A DNA stretch of 64,000 nucleotides, from assembly GCA_964567685.1 (NCBI GenBank), contig CAZMNO010000011.1:1-64000 (forward strand). Direction: 5' to 3'. This document shows positions 8,960-17,536 of this stretch, one piece after another. The position numbers were made by a program, and so were the translations under genes. The stretch's first letter is position 1, and every line of letters starts with the position of its first letter. The notes below the pieces were generated by a model. It saw nothing but the letters and a program-made list of their open reading frames with translations, had not been told where the DNA came from and did not search any database. Source of the stretch: UBA5972 sp964567685 (GTDB lineage: Bacteria; Pseudomonadota; Alphaproteobacteria; Rhodobacterales; Rhodobacteraceae).

Positions 8960-8991
8960 TTAATTATCGAATTTCGTGAAAGGAACCCTGC

Positions 8992-9981
8992 ATGTATGCA
9001 CAAATGGTGAAAACCGCGGCCACCGGGATCAAATCCGACGCCGAAATGAGCGATCAGGAACGTGCCTTTCAGGCTCGCATAGACGCAGGCGAAAAAATCG
9101 AACCCAAGGACTGGATGCCCGATGATTATCGCGCCACGCTGATCCGCCAGATCGGCCAGCATGCCCATTCCGAGGTTGTCGGCCAATTGCCCGAGGGCAA
9201 CTGGATCACCCGTGCGCCAACGCTTGAGCGCAAGGCCATCCTGCTGGCCAAGGTGCAGGACGAGGCCGGGCATGGTCTTTACCTCTACTCCGCTGCCGAA
9301 ACCCTGGGCGAAAGCCGCGATGAGCTTGTCCGCCTCTTGCATGAGGGCCGGATGAAATACTCCTCCATCTTCAACTACCCGACGCTCAACTGGGCCGATA
9401 TCGGTGCGGTCGGCTGGCTGGTTGACGGGGCGGCAATCGTCAATCAGGTGGCGCTGCAGCGCACCTCTTACGGCCCCTATTCCCGCGCCATGGTGCGCAT
9501 CTGCAAGGAAGAGAGCTTTCACGCCCGTCAGGGATACTCGATCATGATGAAAATGGCCTTTGGCACCAAGGATCAAAAGACCATGGCGCAGGATGCGCTG
9601 AACCGATTGTGGTTCCCCTGCCTCATGATGTTTGGCCCCTCAGATGCAGAAAGCGTGCATTCCGAACAGTCGATGGCCTGGAAAATCAAGGTCAAAACCA
9701 ATGACGAGCTGCGCCAGCAATATGTTGACCAGACAATTCCGCAGATCGAATATCTCGGCCTTGACCTGCCGGATGAGAACATCAAATTCAACGAAGAAAC
9801 CGGCCATTACGATTTTTCTGAACCCGACTGGTCGGAGTTCTTCGCCGTGATCAAGGGCAACGGCCCCTGCAACAAGGAACGCATGGCAGCGCGGCGCAAA
9901 GCCTGGGACGACGGTGAATGGGTACGTGATGGCCTGCTTGCGCATGGGCGCAAACAAGCCGCACGCGTCGCAGCAGAATAA
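8992..9981 (+). CDS. paaA: Phenylacetyl-CoA 1,2-epoxidase catalytic subunit PaaA
   Basis: This is the di-iron oxygenase subunit, which with PaaC converts phenylacetyl-CoA to the ring-1,2-epoxide, committing phenylacetate to aerobic degradation. The 329-residue length is normal. Ferritin-like iron ligands are visible: Glu61 (HAHSEVVG), the first ExxH at Glu91/His94 (DEAGHGLYLY) and the second ExxH at Glu174/His177 (EESFHARQGY). It is the first gene of a seven-gene operon paaABCDE-paralog-paaX, preceded by AAAGGA at the ribosome site. Confidence 0.96.
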   Translation: MYAQMVKTAATGIKSDAEMSDQERAFQARIDAGEKIEPKDWMPDDYRATLIRQIGQHAHSEVVGQLPEGNWITRAPTLERKAILLAKVQDEAGHGLYLYSAAETLGESRDELVRLLHEGRMKYSSIFNYPTLNWADIGAVGWLVDGAAIVNQVALQRTSYGPYSRAMVRICKEESFHARQGYSIMMKMAFGTKDQKTMAQDALNRLWFPCLMMFGPSDAESVHSEQSMAWKIKVKTNDELRQQYVDQTIPQIEYLGLDLPDENIKFNEETGHYDFSEPDWSEFFAVIKGNGPCNKERMAARRKAWDDGEWVRDGLLAHGRKQAARVAAE

Positions 9982-9992
9982 GGAGAAAAACC

Positions 9993-10277
9993 ATGTCCAA
10001 TGAATGGCCCCTGTGGGAAGTTTTCATCCGCGGTCAGCATGGCATGAGCCATCGCCATGTCGGCAGCCTGCACGCGCCAGACGCGGATACCGCAATCAGA
10101 AACGCACGCGATGTCTACACGCGGCGCAACGAAGGTGTGTCGATCTGGGTGGTCGAGGCAGCAAAGATCGCGGCCTCTGATCCCGGTGACAAAGACGCGC
10201 TTTATGAGCCCTCGGCTTCCAAAGTCTACCGTCACCCGACGTTTTTTGACATCCCCGATGAAGTGGGGTCGATGTGA
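9993..10277 (+). CDS. paaB: Phenylacetyl-CoA epoxidase subunit PaaB
   Basis: This small structural subunit of 94 residues bridges PaaA-PaaC heterodimers in the epoxidase complex. It begins with the family-typical EWPLWEVFIRGQHGMSHRHVGSLHA pattern, of which EVFIR and HRHVGS are the most conserved parts. It starts 11 bp after paaA with AAGGAG as ribosome site, and its stop overlaps the paaC start as TGATG. Confidence 0.95.
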   Translation: MSNEWPLWEVFIRGQHGMSHRHVGSLHAPDADTAIRNARDVYTRRNEGVSIWVVEAAKIAASDPGDKDALYEPSASKVYRHPTFFDIPDEVGSM

Positions 10278-11035
10278 TGACTGGCGATCAGGCCTTGTTT
10301 GAATACCTCTGCCGACTGGGGGATAATACGCTGGTTCTCGGTCATCGGGTCTCGGAATGGTGCGGGCATTCGCCGGTGCTGGAAGAGGATATTGCGCTGG
10401 CCAACACCGCCCTTGATCTGATCGGCCAGACCCAGCTCTGGCTGGAACTCGCGGGCGAAATTGAAGGTAAAGGCCGCTCAGCTGATGACCTGGCTTATCT
10501 GCGCGACGCTTGGGATTTTCGCAATCTTCTGCTGGTGGAACGCCCGAATGGCGATTTCGGCCAGACCCTGATGCGCCAGTTCCTGTTTGACGCCTTCCAG
10601 CAGGTTCTGCTCACTCGTTTGAAGGACTCGACCGACGAACGTGTCGCCGCCATCGCTGAAAAGGCAGCCAAGGAGGTCGCCTATCATCTGGACCGCTCCG
10701 CTGGCACGGTCGTGGGCCTTGGTGATGGGACACCTGAAAGCCACACGCGGATGCAGGCAGCACTGGATTACCACTGGGAATATATCGGCGAGATGTTTGA
10801 AGGTGACGCGGTTGACGCACTTCTGGCTAAGAACGGCATCGTGCCCGATCCGGCCGATCTGCGGCCTGACTGGGAAGATCTGGTAGGCGGTTACCTGAAA
10901 CAGGCAACCCTGACCATTCCGGAAGCCGGGTTCGTCCACAAGGGCGGCAAGACCGGGCGGCATACGGAACATCTGGGCTATATCCTGGCTGAAATGCAGT
11001 TCCTGCAGCGTGCTTATCCGGGGGCGGAGTGGTGA
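10277..11035 (+). CDS. paaC: Phenylacetyl-CoA epoxidase structural subunit PaaC
   Basis: This is the ferritin-like partner of PaaA, 252 residues. It lacks a full set of iron ligands as usual for PaaC (KEVAYHLDRS replaces one ExxH, and the first helix pair reads DLIGQTQLW). It stabilises the catalytic subunit. I place the start at the ATG overlapping the paaB stop (TGATG); a GTG one codon earlier is also possible. The stop overlaps the GTG start of paaD. Confidence 0.94.
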   Translation: MTGDQALFEYLCRLGDNTLVLGHRVSEWCGHSPVLEEDIALANTALDLIGQTQLWLELAGEIEGKGRSADDLAYLRDAWDFRNLLLVERPNGDFGQTLMRQFLFDAFQQVLLTRLKDSTDERVAAIAEKAAKEVAYHLDRSAGTVVGLGDGTPESHTRMQAALDYHWEYIGEMFEGDAVDALLAKNGIVPDPADLRPDWEDLVGGYLKQATLTIPEAGFVHKGGKTGRHTEHLGYILAEMQFLQRAYPGAEW

Positions 11036-11502
11036 CACCTGCACCGATCCTTTCGGTCGATCAGGTCTGGCAATGGCTTGAGACCGTGCCTGATCCCGAG
11101 ATACCGGTGATCTCGCTGGTTGATCTTGGGATAATCCGTGATGTCGGGCTGAAAGACGGGCAGATCATTGTCACCGTCAGCCCAACCTATTCCGGCTGCC
11201 CGGCGACCAATGTGATCAACGCTGATATCGAAGCGGCACTGCGCCAGAACGGAGTGGAAAATCTGAAGCTGAAGCGGCAGATTTCCCCACCCTGGACAAC
11301 CGACTGGATTTCGCAGAAAGGACGCGATGCGCTGCAAAAATACGGCATCGCCCCGCCTCAACCCGGTGGCACGCCCGCCAGCTGCCCCAATTGCGGCAGC
11401 GACGATCTGGAGCGTGTGAGCCAATTCAGTTCGACCCCTTGCAAGGCCTTGTGGAAGTGCCGTGAGTGCCTGGAACCTTTCGACTATTTCAAATGTATCT
11501 GA
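11029..11502 (+). CDS. paaD: PaaD, metal-sulfur cluster assembly-type factor of the epoxidase
   Basis: This 157-residue protein has an N-terminal MIP18/DUF59 domain (VPDPEIPVISLVDLGII near residues 20-36, SGCPAT near 62) and a C-terminal zinc-ribbon-like segment (CPNC near residue 122, CREC near 145, ending in FKCI). PaaD is needed for an active epoxidase and is thought to assist iron-centre maturation. GTG start codons at 11029 and 11032 overlap the paaC stop, indicating translational coupling. Confidence 0.92.
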   Translation: MVTPAPILSVDQVWQWLETVPDPEIPVISLVDLGIIRDVGLKDGQIIVTVSPTYSGCPATNVINADIEAALRQNGVENLKLKRQISPPWTTDWISQKGRDALQKYGIAPPQPGGTPASCPNCGSDDLERVSQFSSTPCKALWKCRECLEPFDYFKCI

Positions 11503-11524
11503 CCTTTTCTGACGGAGGCGCGGG

Positions 11525-12601
11525 ATGGCCCGGTTCCACAATCTGACTGTAACTGACGTAAAGAAAACCATCCGCGATGCGGTGGTGGTAACGCTGGCCC
11601 CGGAAAACGGCGCAGCGGGCGAGTTTGACTTCATTCAGGGCCAATACCTGACCTTCCGCCGTGATTTTGACGGCGAAGAATTGCGCCGCTCCTACTCGAT
11701 CTGTGCAGGGCGCGATGACGGGCTTTTGCAGATAGGTATCAAACGCGTCGATGGCGGGGCTTTTTCGACCTGGGCGAATGAAAACCTCAATCCCGGGGAC
11801 GTGATTGAAGCCATGCCGCCCATGGGCAGCTTCCATACCGAGCTAAATCCGGAAAAGGCACGGCACTATCTCGGCTTTGCCGGTGGATCGGGGATTACAC
11901 CAGTTCTGTCGATCCTCAAGACCATTTTGAAACGCGAGCCCAAATCGCAGTTCACGCTGGTCTATGCCAATCGCGGTGTGGCCACCATCATGTTCCGTGA
12001 AGAGCTGGAGGATCTGAAGAACCTCTATCTCGGCCGTCTCAATGTCATCCATATTCTGGAAAGCGACGCGACGGAGATCGACCTTTTCACCGGGCTGGTA
12101 ACAGAAGAAAAATGTGCCGCGCTGTTCAAACTCTGGATCGATATCAAATCGGTCGACACGGCGTTCATCTGCGGGCCCGAACCCATGATGCTGGGGATAT
12201 CCAAGGCGCTCAAGGAACACGGGCTGACAGACAGCCAGATCAAGTTCGAGCTTTTCGCCAGCGCCCAGCCCGGGCGTGCCCGGCGCAAAGCGGTCGCGGC
12301 CGATGCAGCAAGCGGCGCCAATATGACCGAGGCCGCGGTAACCCTCGATGGCACGACACGATCATTCCAGATGCCCAAAGACGGGCAGTCCGTGCTGGAA
12401 GCGGCGATTGCAAACGATCTTGACGCGCCCTTTGCCTGCAAGGCCGGAGTCTGCTCGACCTGTCGCGCCAAGGTGCTGGAAGGCGAGGTCGAGATGACCG
12501 CAAATCACGCGCTGGAAGATTATGAAGTTGCACAAGGCTATGTGCTGACCTGCCAGTGTTACCCGCTGACCGACAAAATCGTCGTCGATTACGATCAATA
12601 G
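11525..12601 (+). CDS. paaE: Phenylacetyl-CoA epoxidase reductase PaaE
   Basis: This 358-residue NADPH-dependent reductase delivers electrons to PaaA. The N-terminal flavin domain has RRSYSICAG (FAD binding) and the central NAD(P) domain has GGSGITPVLSI and CGPEPMM. The C-terminal plant-type ferredoxin carries CKAGVCSTC with a last cysteine in TCQCYP. The domain order and length match PaaE. A GGAGG ribosome site lies before the ATG, and the paralogous di-iron gene follows 9 bp later. Confidence 0.95.
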   Translation: MARFHNLTVTDVKKTIRDAVVVTLAPENGAAGEFDFIQGQYLTFRRDFDGEELRRSYSICAGRDDGLLQIGIKRVDGGAFSTWANENLNPGDVIEAMPPMGSFHTELNPEKARHYLGFAGGSGITPVLSILKTILKREPKSQFTLVYANRGVATIMFREELEDLKNLYLGRLNVIHILESDATEIDLFTGLVTEEKCAALFKLWIDIKSVDTAFICGPEPMMLGISKALKEHGLTDSQIKFELFASAQPGRARRKAVAADAASGANMTEAAVTLDGTTRSFQMPKDGQSVLEAAIANDLDAPFACKAGVCSTCRAKVLEGEVEMTANHALEDYEVAQGYVLTCQCYPLTDKIVVDYDQ

Positions 12602-12610
12602 GAGTGCGCA

Positions 12611-13372
12611 ATGTCTGACACCATGACAATCGACGATTATCTCGCTCAGGGCGGCGTGCTAAGCTCGCCTGAAAATGCACCCCCCCGGTATCGTGCCGAA
12701 CTGCTGCGCCTGATGGCCACCTTTGTTGACAGCGAACTGGCAGGTGCCGCCGGGTTTGCCGATGTGATCAATCAGGGGCCGGGCATCAAGGAACGGATCG
12801 CCGCTGCCAAGATCGTGCTGGAGAAAACCCATAATGCAGGGCGCGTGCTTGAAATCATGGGGGATTTCGGCGCCAATTCGGCGAAATATGCAACGCATCA
12901 CCCGTGGACACAGCGTCTTGACCGCGCTGCCGATATCGGGGCCACGCGCACTGAAAGTGACATGCGGCTGGCAGTGTTCAACTACCCGCTTGAGGGCTGG
13001 GCCGATGCGGTGGTGATGAACCTTCTGATGGGGCTGGCCGTGAATGAGCAGCTGGCAGAGCTCGGCACCATCTCTTACCAGCCGCTGGCCAAAGCATTTC
13101 GCAACCTCGCCCCGATTGAGGCACGCCATGCAGAGCTAGCGGATGAAGGGGTTGAGAATCTGCTGAAAGCAGGAGTTTCAAAACAGGAACTGTCCGCAGC
13201 GGTCACCTATTGGTGGCCTCGCGTTTCCGCCAGTTTTGGCAGTGAAAAATCTGATCGGGCCGAGGCATTGCAGGCCTTCGGGTTACGCCGGTCATCAAAT
13301 GCCGAGCTGCGCAGCCGCTGGCAGAAGACTGCAAAAGCAGCCCTTGAAAAGCATGGGTTAGATGCCCCCTGA
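12611..13372 (+). CDS. Additional PaaA/PaaC-like di-iron ferritin-like protein
   Basis: This 253-residue protein belongs to the phenylacetic acid catabolic (PaaA_PaaC) superfamily but is neither PaaA nor PaaC, both of which are already present upstream. It keeps a complete-looking di-iron ligand set: Glu42, Glu71/His74 (LEKTH), Glu146 or Glu150, and Glu170/His173 (IEARH). It begins 9 bp after paaE with GGAG as ribosome site and overlaps paaX by 11 bp, so it belongs to the operon. The E. coli operon has no such sixth component. It may be an extra oxygenase, an alternative catalytic subunit or an oxidative-protection protein; function unknown. Confidence 0.8.
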   Translation: MSDTMTIDDYLAQGGVLSSPENAPPRYRAELLRLMATFVDSELAGAAGFADVINQGPGIKERIAAAKIVLEKTHNAGRVLEIMGDFGANSAKYATHHPWTQRLDRAADIGATRTESDMRLAVFNYPLEGWADAVVMNLLMGLAVNEQLAELGTISYQPLAKAFRNLAPIEARHAELADEGVENLLKAGVSKQELSAAVTYWWPRVSASFGSEKSDRAEALQAFGLRRSSNAELRSRWQKTAKAALEKHGLDAP

Positions 13373-14222
13373 CATTGGCAGACAAACGACCCGCAGGGGG
13401 TTGAATTACCCTCAGCAAGACCTGCCCGATGACAGGTTTGAAACAACGCGGCAGGCGCTTTCAAGTGGCGATGATCTCAGGGTCTGGTCGGTACTTGTCA
13501 CCATTTTCGGCGATCTGGCAGATCGTCCCGGCGACCGGATCTCGGGCTCCGGTCTCAGCAATCTGACAGCGCTTCTGTCAATCCGCCCTGAAGCTGTTCG
13601 CGTCGCCCTCCATCGCCTGCGCAAGGACGGCTGGATCGACAGCGAAAAGGAAGGGCGGTTTAGCTGGTATTTCCTGACCGAGACAGGCTTGCGCGAAAGC
13701 GCCATTGCGCGCAAGCGCATCTATGCATGCGCGGTCAAACCTCCCGAGCACTATCGCTTGCTTGCCGCCCAGGCGACGTCGCAATCACTTAGATCAGAAA
13801 CGCAACGGGCTTTATTGGCCGAGGGGTATGTCACCCTTGTGCCCGGCATGTATCTTGGTACCGAGACCGCCACTCAGCCGCCCGAGGATCATCTTGTTTT
13901 TGAAGGACAAATCACCGCCATCCCGGACTGGCTGAAGGCCGAGCTTGCCCCAGAGGCCCTGTCATTGGGGTATCAGGCGCTTGAAAAAGCCCTCAACTCG
14001 CTGCGCACGACGCTGGGGGAGAACCCAAACCTGCCGGTCCTCAAAACCGCCGCCCTCAGAACCCTGATCGTCCATTCCTGGCGTCGGCTCCTGCTGCGCC
14101 ACGCCGATCTGCCTGATGCGTTCTACCCTGACACCTGGCGTGGCCCGGCCTGTCGGCGTCTTGTCAACATATTGCTTGAGCAGCTGGAGCGCCCCGATCC
14201 TGAGGTTCTGGCCGGATTTTAA
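13362..14222 (+). CDS. paaX: PaaX-family transcriptional repressor
   Basis: This 286-residue regulator has the PaaX fold: an N-terminal winged helix (RVWSVLVTIFGDLADRPG, then ALLSIRPEAVRVALHRLRKDGW as recognition region) and a C-terminal segment with the typical WRRLLLRHADLPDAFYP stretch. PaaX represses paa operons and is released by phenylacetyl-CoA. Being the last gene of the operon implies autoregulation. The ATG at 13362 overlaps the previous gene; a TTG at 13401 is an alternative start. Confidence 0.88.
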   Translation: MPPDIGRQTTRRGLNYPQQDLPDDRFETTRQALSSGDDLRVWSVLVTIFGDLADRPGDRISGSGLSNLTALLSIRPEAVRVALHRLRKDGWIDSEKEGRFSWYFLTETGLRESAIARKRIYACAVKPPEHYRLLAAQATSQSLRSETQRALLAEGYVTLVPGMYLGTETATQPPEDHLVFEGQITAIPDWLKAELAPEALSLGYQALEKALNSLRTTLGENPNLPVLKTAALRTLIVHSWRRLLLRHADLPDAFYPDTWRGPACRRLVNILLEQLERPDPEVLAGF

Positions 14223-14234
14223 GTCAGGTCAGAT

Positions 14235-14612
14235 TCAGGCCGCGTTCTTCAGAACGTTCCAGCCAAATATCAGTGTACCAAGTACCATGGCCACCTCGCC
14301 TATCGACAGCACAGGGCCGATCGTTGCCCCAGCCACGAATTCGCCCAGCATCAGGAACAGGCCACCGACCATGACCAGCGCGCCGACTTGATGCAGCCAG
14401 AAATGCAACCGCGCAAACCCGTTATCTGCAAGCGCCGGAAATACCTTATAGACGACGGCAAACACGGTCATCAGGGTAAATCCCACCAGATTGATATGCG
14501 CATGAACCGGGGCCAGCCGGAAATCCTCTGTTGGACCCATATACATACCCAGACCCATGCCCACCAACAGATAGAGAATGCCGATCAAAAGAAATCCACG
14601 TGCAACGTTCAT
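14235..14612 (-). CDS. Small four-helix membrane protein, cytochrome oxidase subunit I-like fragment family
   Basis: This 125-residue integral membrane protein has about four transmembrane segments. The second begins with APVHAHINLVGF, resembling the histidine-bearing helix of heme-copper oxidase subunit I and NnrS-type proteins. Proteins of this size and pattern are common in Rhodobacterales and often carry a 'cytochrome-c oxidase' name, but there are too few helices for an oxidase. It is convergent with paaX and read away from terC. Function unknown. Confidence 0.6.
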   Translation of the reverse strand: MNVARGFLLIGILYLLVGMGLGMYMGPTEDFRLAPVHAHINLVGFTLMTVFAVVYKVFPALADNGFARLHFWLHQVGALVMVGGLFLMLGEFVAGATIGPVLSIGEVAMVLGTLIFGWNVLKNAA

Positions 14613-14804
14613 GATAATGCCCCCCCGTTTTACTTATCGCCGGATTGATCCGGTCGAGCGCTTCCATCTATAGCGGATTTTCCACCCCTGACCAAATTCG
14701 ATCAAAAATTTCCAGCGATCCAGGCGCCGAAACCCGTCATCTATCCTTGCAACCAACCGGCGCAGCCCCCATCCTTTTCAACCAGTGCTGACAAGGGCAA
14801 TGAC

Positions 14805-15521
14805 ATGACTGAACTCTTGATGGATCCCGCTGTCTGGGCCTCGTTCCTGACGCTGACAATTCTAGAAATCGTGCTGGGGGTCGATAATGTCATTTTCATT
14901 TCGATCACCGCTTCGCGCCTGCCCGAAAAGCAACGCCGCTCGGCCCGGCTTATCGGATTGAGCGGTGCGCTCATCATGCGCATCGGTCTGCTGTTTTCAA
15001 TCGCCTGGATCATCGGACTGACTCGACCGATTGTGACCCTACAGGGCTATACGCTAAGCTGGCGTGACCTCATCCTTCTCGCGGGCGGCTTTTTCCTGCT
15101 TTACAAGGCGAGTACCGAAATTTTTGCTGAAATGGAGCCCGCCGAAAAAGGACCGGTATCGGGCAAGGCGACATTTCTGTCTGTCATCGTTCAGATCATC
15201 ATTCTGGATATGGTGTTCTCGCTTGACAGCGTCATCACCGCTGTTGGCATCGCCGATCATCTGGAAGTGATGGTCGCTGCAGTGGTGATCGCGGTCCTGA
15301 TCATGATGGTGGCTGCCGAACCCATCGCCGGTTTTGTCGAGCGCCACCCCTCGACCAAAATGCTGGCGCTGGCGTTTCTGGTCATGGTTGGCATGGCGCT
15401 TATTGCCGATGGGTTACACCAGCATATCGAGCGTGGGTTCATATACGCAGCGATGGTGTTTGCAGGGGCTGTTGAAGCGCTGAACCTGATCCGGGCAAGG
15501 CGTCGGAAAGAGCGGGTTTGA
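14805..15521 (+). CDS. TerC family integral membrane protein
   Basis: This 238-residue polytopic membrane protein of the TerC family has the conserved acidic motifs LEIVLGVDNVIF near residues 20-31 and DMVFSLDSVITAVG near 137-150, which are implicated in metal handling (Mn or Ca export, tellurite resistance). About seven transmembrane segments are visible. It is a single gene, convergent with the EamA transporter, whose stop lies 21 bp away. Confidence 0.9.
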   Translation: MTELLMDPAVWASFLTLTILEIVLGVDNVIFISITASRLPEKQRRSARLIGLSGALIMRIGLLFSIAWIIGLTRPIVTLQGYTLSWRDLILLAGGFFLLYKASTEIFAEMEPAEKGPVSGKATFLSVIVQIIILDMVFSLDSVITAVGIADHLEVMVAAVVIAVLIMMVAAEPIAGFVERHPSTKMLALAFLVMVGMALIADGLHQHIERGFIYAAMVFAGAVEALNLIRARRRKERV

Positions 15522-15542
15522 GAGTACGTAACCAGATTGGAT

Positions 15543-16439
15543 CTATGCCTTTTGCTGCCGTCCCAGCACCTCGACCAGACCGGCGAGGATGATCAGAATC
15601 GAGCCCAGAAATTCCCTCAAACCAAACACCTCGCCCGCAAACAGAGCCGCCGACGTCACGCCGACAACGACCTCGCTCATCAAGAGGATGCCAATGCGTC
15701 CCGGGCTGAGTTGACTGGCGGGCCAGACTGTCAGAAACAACATCGGGACGATGTAAACCACTGATAACAGTGCCAGAGGCACCGCCTGCATCGCCACCTC
15801 GTGTGAAGGCGTGACCCCCAGAAGGTCACCGTCAACCGACAACGCTATGAGGGTGACGATCAGGGCCGAGAACAGAAAAGACAGAATCTGTTCAATCGTC
15901 GCGACCGGCCCCATTTGATAGAGCTTCAGCGACCCGTAAGCCCACACCACGCCTGAAAACAACGCCATCCAGTCACCCAGATTGCGCGGCCAGGGAAACT
16001 CGGTTCCCAACCCCAGAACCACCAGCATGCCGACAATTCCAAGCAAAAGAGAAGCCGCGCGTGGCAGCGTCAACCGCTCGCCCAGTAGCGCAATCCCCAT
16101 CAGGGTGCTCCAGACCGGTGTCAGGTAGAAAAGCAGGATCGTGCGCACAACATCGGTCAGCAAAAGACTGGTCGCATAGGTGGCAAAGGCAGTGCCGGTA
16201 AACAATCCGCTGATCAGCAAGGGCCGCCAATGGGTGCGAAACCCGCGCCAGTGCCACAGAGCCAGCGGCAACAGCACAACCGACGCCATTCCGTAAATCA
16301 TCGCCCCGGGCCAGGCCCCGTCCACACCCAAATCGGCAAAGGCACGCAGCGGCAGCCACAGCAACCCCCACAACGTCCCGGCCAGGACGATCATCGCACT
16401 TGGCAGAAGATCAGAGCGGATGGCAATGTCGCGGTTCAA
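15543..16439 (-). CDS. EamA/DMT-family transporter
   Basis: This 298-residue transporter has about ten predicted membrane helices in two EamA repeats, as in drug/metabolite exporters. The first repeat contains GTLWGLLWLP and the second GVVWAYGSLKLYQMG. The substrate cannot be read from sequence. It is transcribed alone, away from tRNA-Gly. Confidence 0.82.
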   Translation of the reverse strand: MNRDIAIRSDLLPSAMIVLAGTLWGLLWLPLRAFADLGVDGAWPGAMIYGMASVVLLPLALWHWRGFRTHWRPLLISGLFTGTAFATYATSLLLTDVVRTILLFYLTPVWSTLMGIALLGERLTLPRAASLLLGIVGMLVVLGLGTEFPWPRNLGDWMALFSGVVWAYGSLKLYQMGPVATIEQILSFLFSALIVTLIALSVDGDLLGVTPSHEVAMQAVPLALLSVVYIVPMLFLTVWPASQLSPGRIGILLMSEVVVGVTSAALFAGEVFGLREFLGSILIILAGLVEVLGRQQKA

Positions 16440-16628
16440 GAAATGCCCCTTCCCTGAGCGAAAACTCCATCACGCAACGCTAAACCGAATGCCCTTTTGC
16501 GCCAATAAAAAAACCCGTCAGGCACCAATTTCCGCCGGATTATTCATTTCTCTGCTAAGACGCAAATTTTCACCATATCCCCTTGCGCATCGCGTTCATA
16601 TCCGTATAACCCACCTGACCAAAAGGAG

Positions 16629-16703
16629 GCGGGCGTAGCTCAGTGGTAGAGCACTTCGTTGCCAACGAAGATGTCGTGAGTTCGAATCTCATCGCCCGCT
16701 CCA
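16629..16703 (+). tRNA. tRNA-Gly (GCC)
   Basis: The acceptor stem is GCGGGCG/CGCCCGC with discriminator T and encoded CCA at 16701-16703. The D arm reads TAGCTCAGTGGTAGAGC, the anticodon loop TTGCCAA gives anticodon GCC, and the T-arm loop is TTCGAAT. Length is 75 nt. A gene-poor 1.1-kb stretch follows directly. Confidence 0.96.
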
Positions 16704-16879
16704 ATACACTCCCACTTAGATACTCACTGAAGCCCAAAAACCCTTATTTTTAAGGTGGTTCTGTGCTATAGTGTTCTCATTGATCAACATGGCAAACCAT
16801 AGAATTCTTGCCATTTGTTGGACAAGAGAGTGTCAATAGCCGCTTACTGGCGCACAAATTCGCGCTTTCAAAGCCGGAC
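16704..16879. other. Gene-free stretch after tRNA-Gly
   Basis: No open frame of note is seen. A short CCTTA/TAAGG stem with a TTTT loop at 16742-16755 may help end tRNA transcription. The base composition is more AT-rich than the neighbouring genes. I do not see a repeat of the tRNA 3' end further on that would mark an integrated element. Confidence 0.4.
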
Positions 16880-17314
16880 CTAAACGATTCCGTCGCTCTG
16901 ATGGATCCGGACTATTCCTTGACATGATGCCATCGGCCGGAAAGTTTTTCGTTTGGCATATCGCGATGAAGGACAACAGCGCACATTATTGATCGGCGAC
17001 CATCCTGAAACACGATTAGCAGATATCAGCTGCCCAAATATCCACCCGATGACAAGCACGATCACGCTTATCCAAAAATCATACGGTGAATATGGTGTGG
17101 CACCGATGAGTTGTGCAAGCGATGCTATTTCACTGCAAACGCCTGTACTTGAATACAGGCAGGTCAGATAGTCTTGCAAAGAGCCGCCAACGTTCCTGAC
17201 AACATCCTGATAAAACACCGCCCATCAGGCAAGGCTACCCAACCCGCCAAAGAAACCGACTATCATGAATGCCGACGCAAGAAATATTGAAAAGAAATTC
17301 CGGACGTCTGCCAT
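16880..17314 (-). pseudogene. Small two-helix membrane protein ORF interrupted by TGA
   Basis: One reading frame begins at ATG 17314 with a hydrophobic helix (FFSIFLASAFMIVGFFGGLG), hits TGA at 17225-17227 after 29 codons, and then continues in the same frame, W-A-V-F-Y-Q-D onward. It runs through a second clear membrane helix (DFWISVIVLVIGWIFG) to a stop at 16880. Two membrane segments in one frame on both sides of a lone stop suggest a decayed gene. The alternative is a separate short protein starting at GTG 17218. The function is unknown and the family is not recognised. It lies in the gene-poor region behind tRNA-Gly. Confidence 0.4.
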
Positions 17315-17338
17315 TTGTTTACCGAACCCTTTCGCGAA

Positions 17339-17536
17339 CTACTTCTTCACGCATCTGCGAAATGGTCCGATGTAGCTCACGTATGTCCCGGGGGCGCACT
17401 CATAGCGTTTGGAATTCGCGTTGTTCGGATCAGATGCAAGGCAGGCGTTGGATTTCTCTGTGTCCGGCAATCCCACCTTCGATGATCGCCCCGGTTTGGG
17501 CTCTGATACGCAACTTTGCACGCGCGCCAGTGTCAA
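17339..17536 (-). CDS. Hypothetical small cysteine-containing protein
   Basis: This weak candidate of 65 codons has a TTG start and lies 24 bp before the interrupted membrane ORF on the same strand. The C-terminal half has regularly placed cysteines (NACLAS, YECAPGTY, FRRCVKK), which looks more protein-like than a random frame. There is no clear ribosome site. The remaining 300 bp up to 17831 shows no supportable gene on either strand. Confidence 0.2.
   Translation of the reverse strand: MTLARVQSCVSEPKPGRSSKVGLPDTEKSNACLASDPNNANSKRYECAPGTYVSYIGPFRRCVKK

Noticed and set aside
14235..14612. Functional cytochrome oxidase subunit I
   Set aside because: Only about four helices and one His-rich motif are present, far short of the 12 helices and six histidines required.
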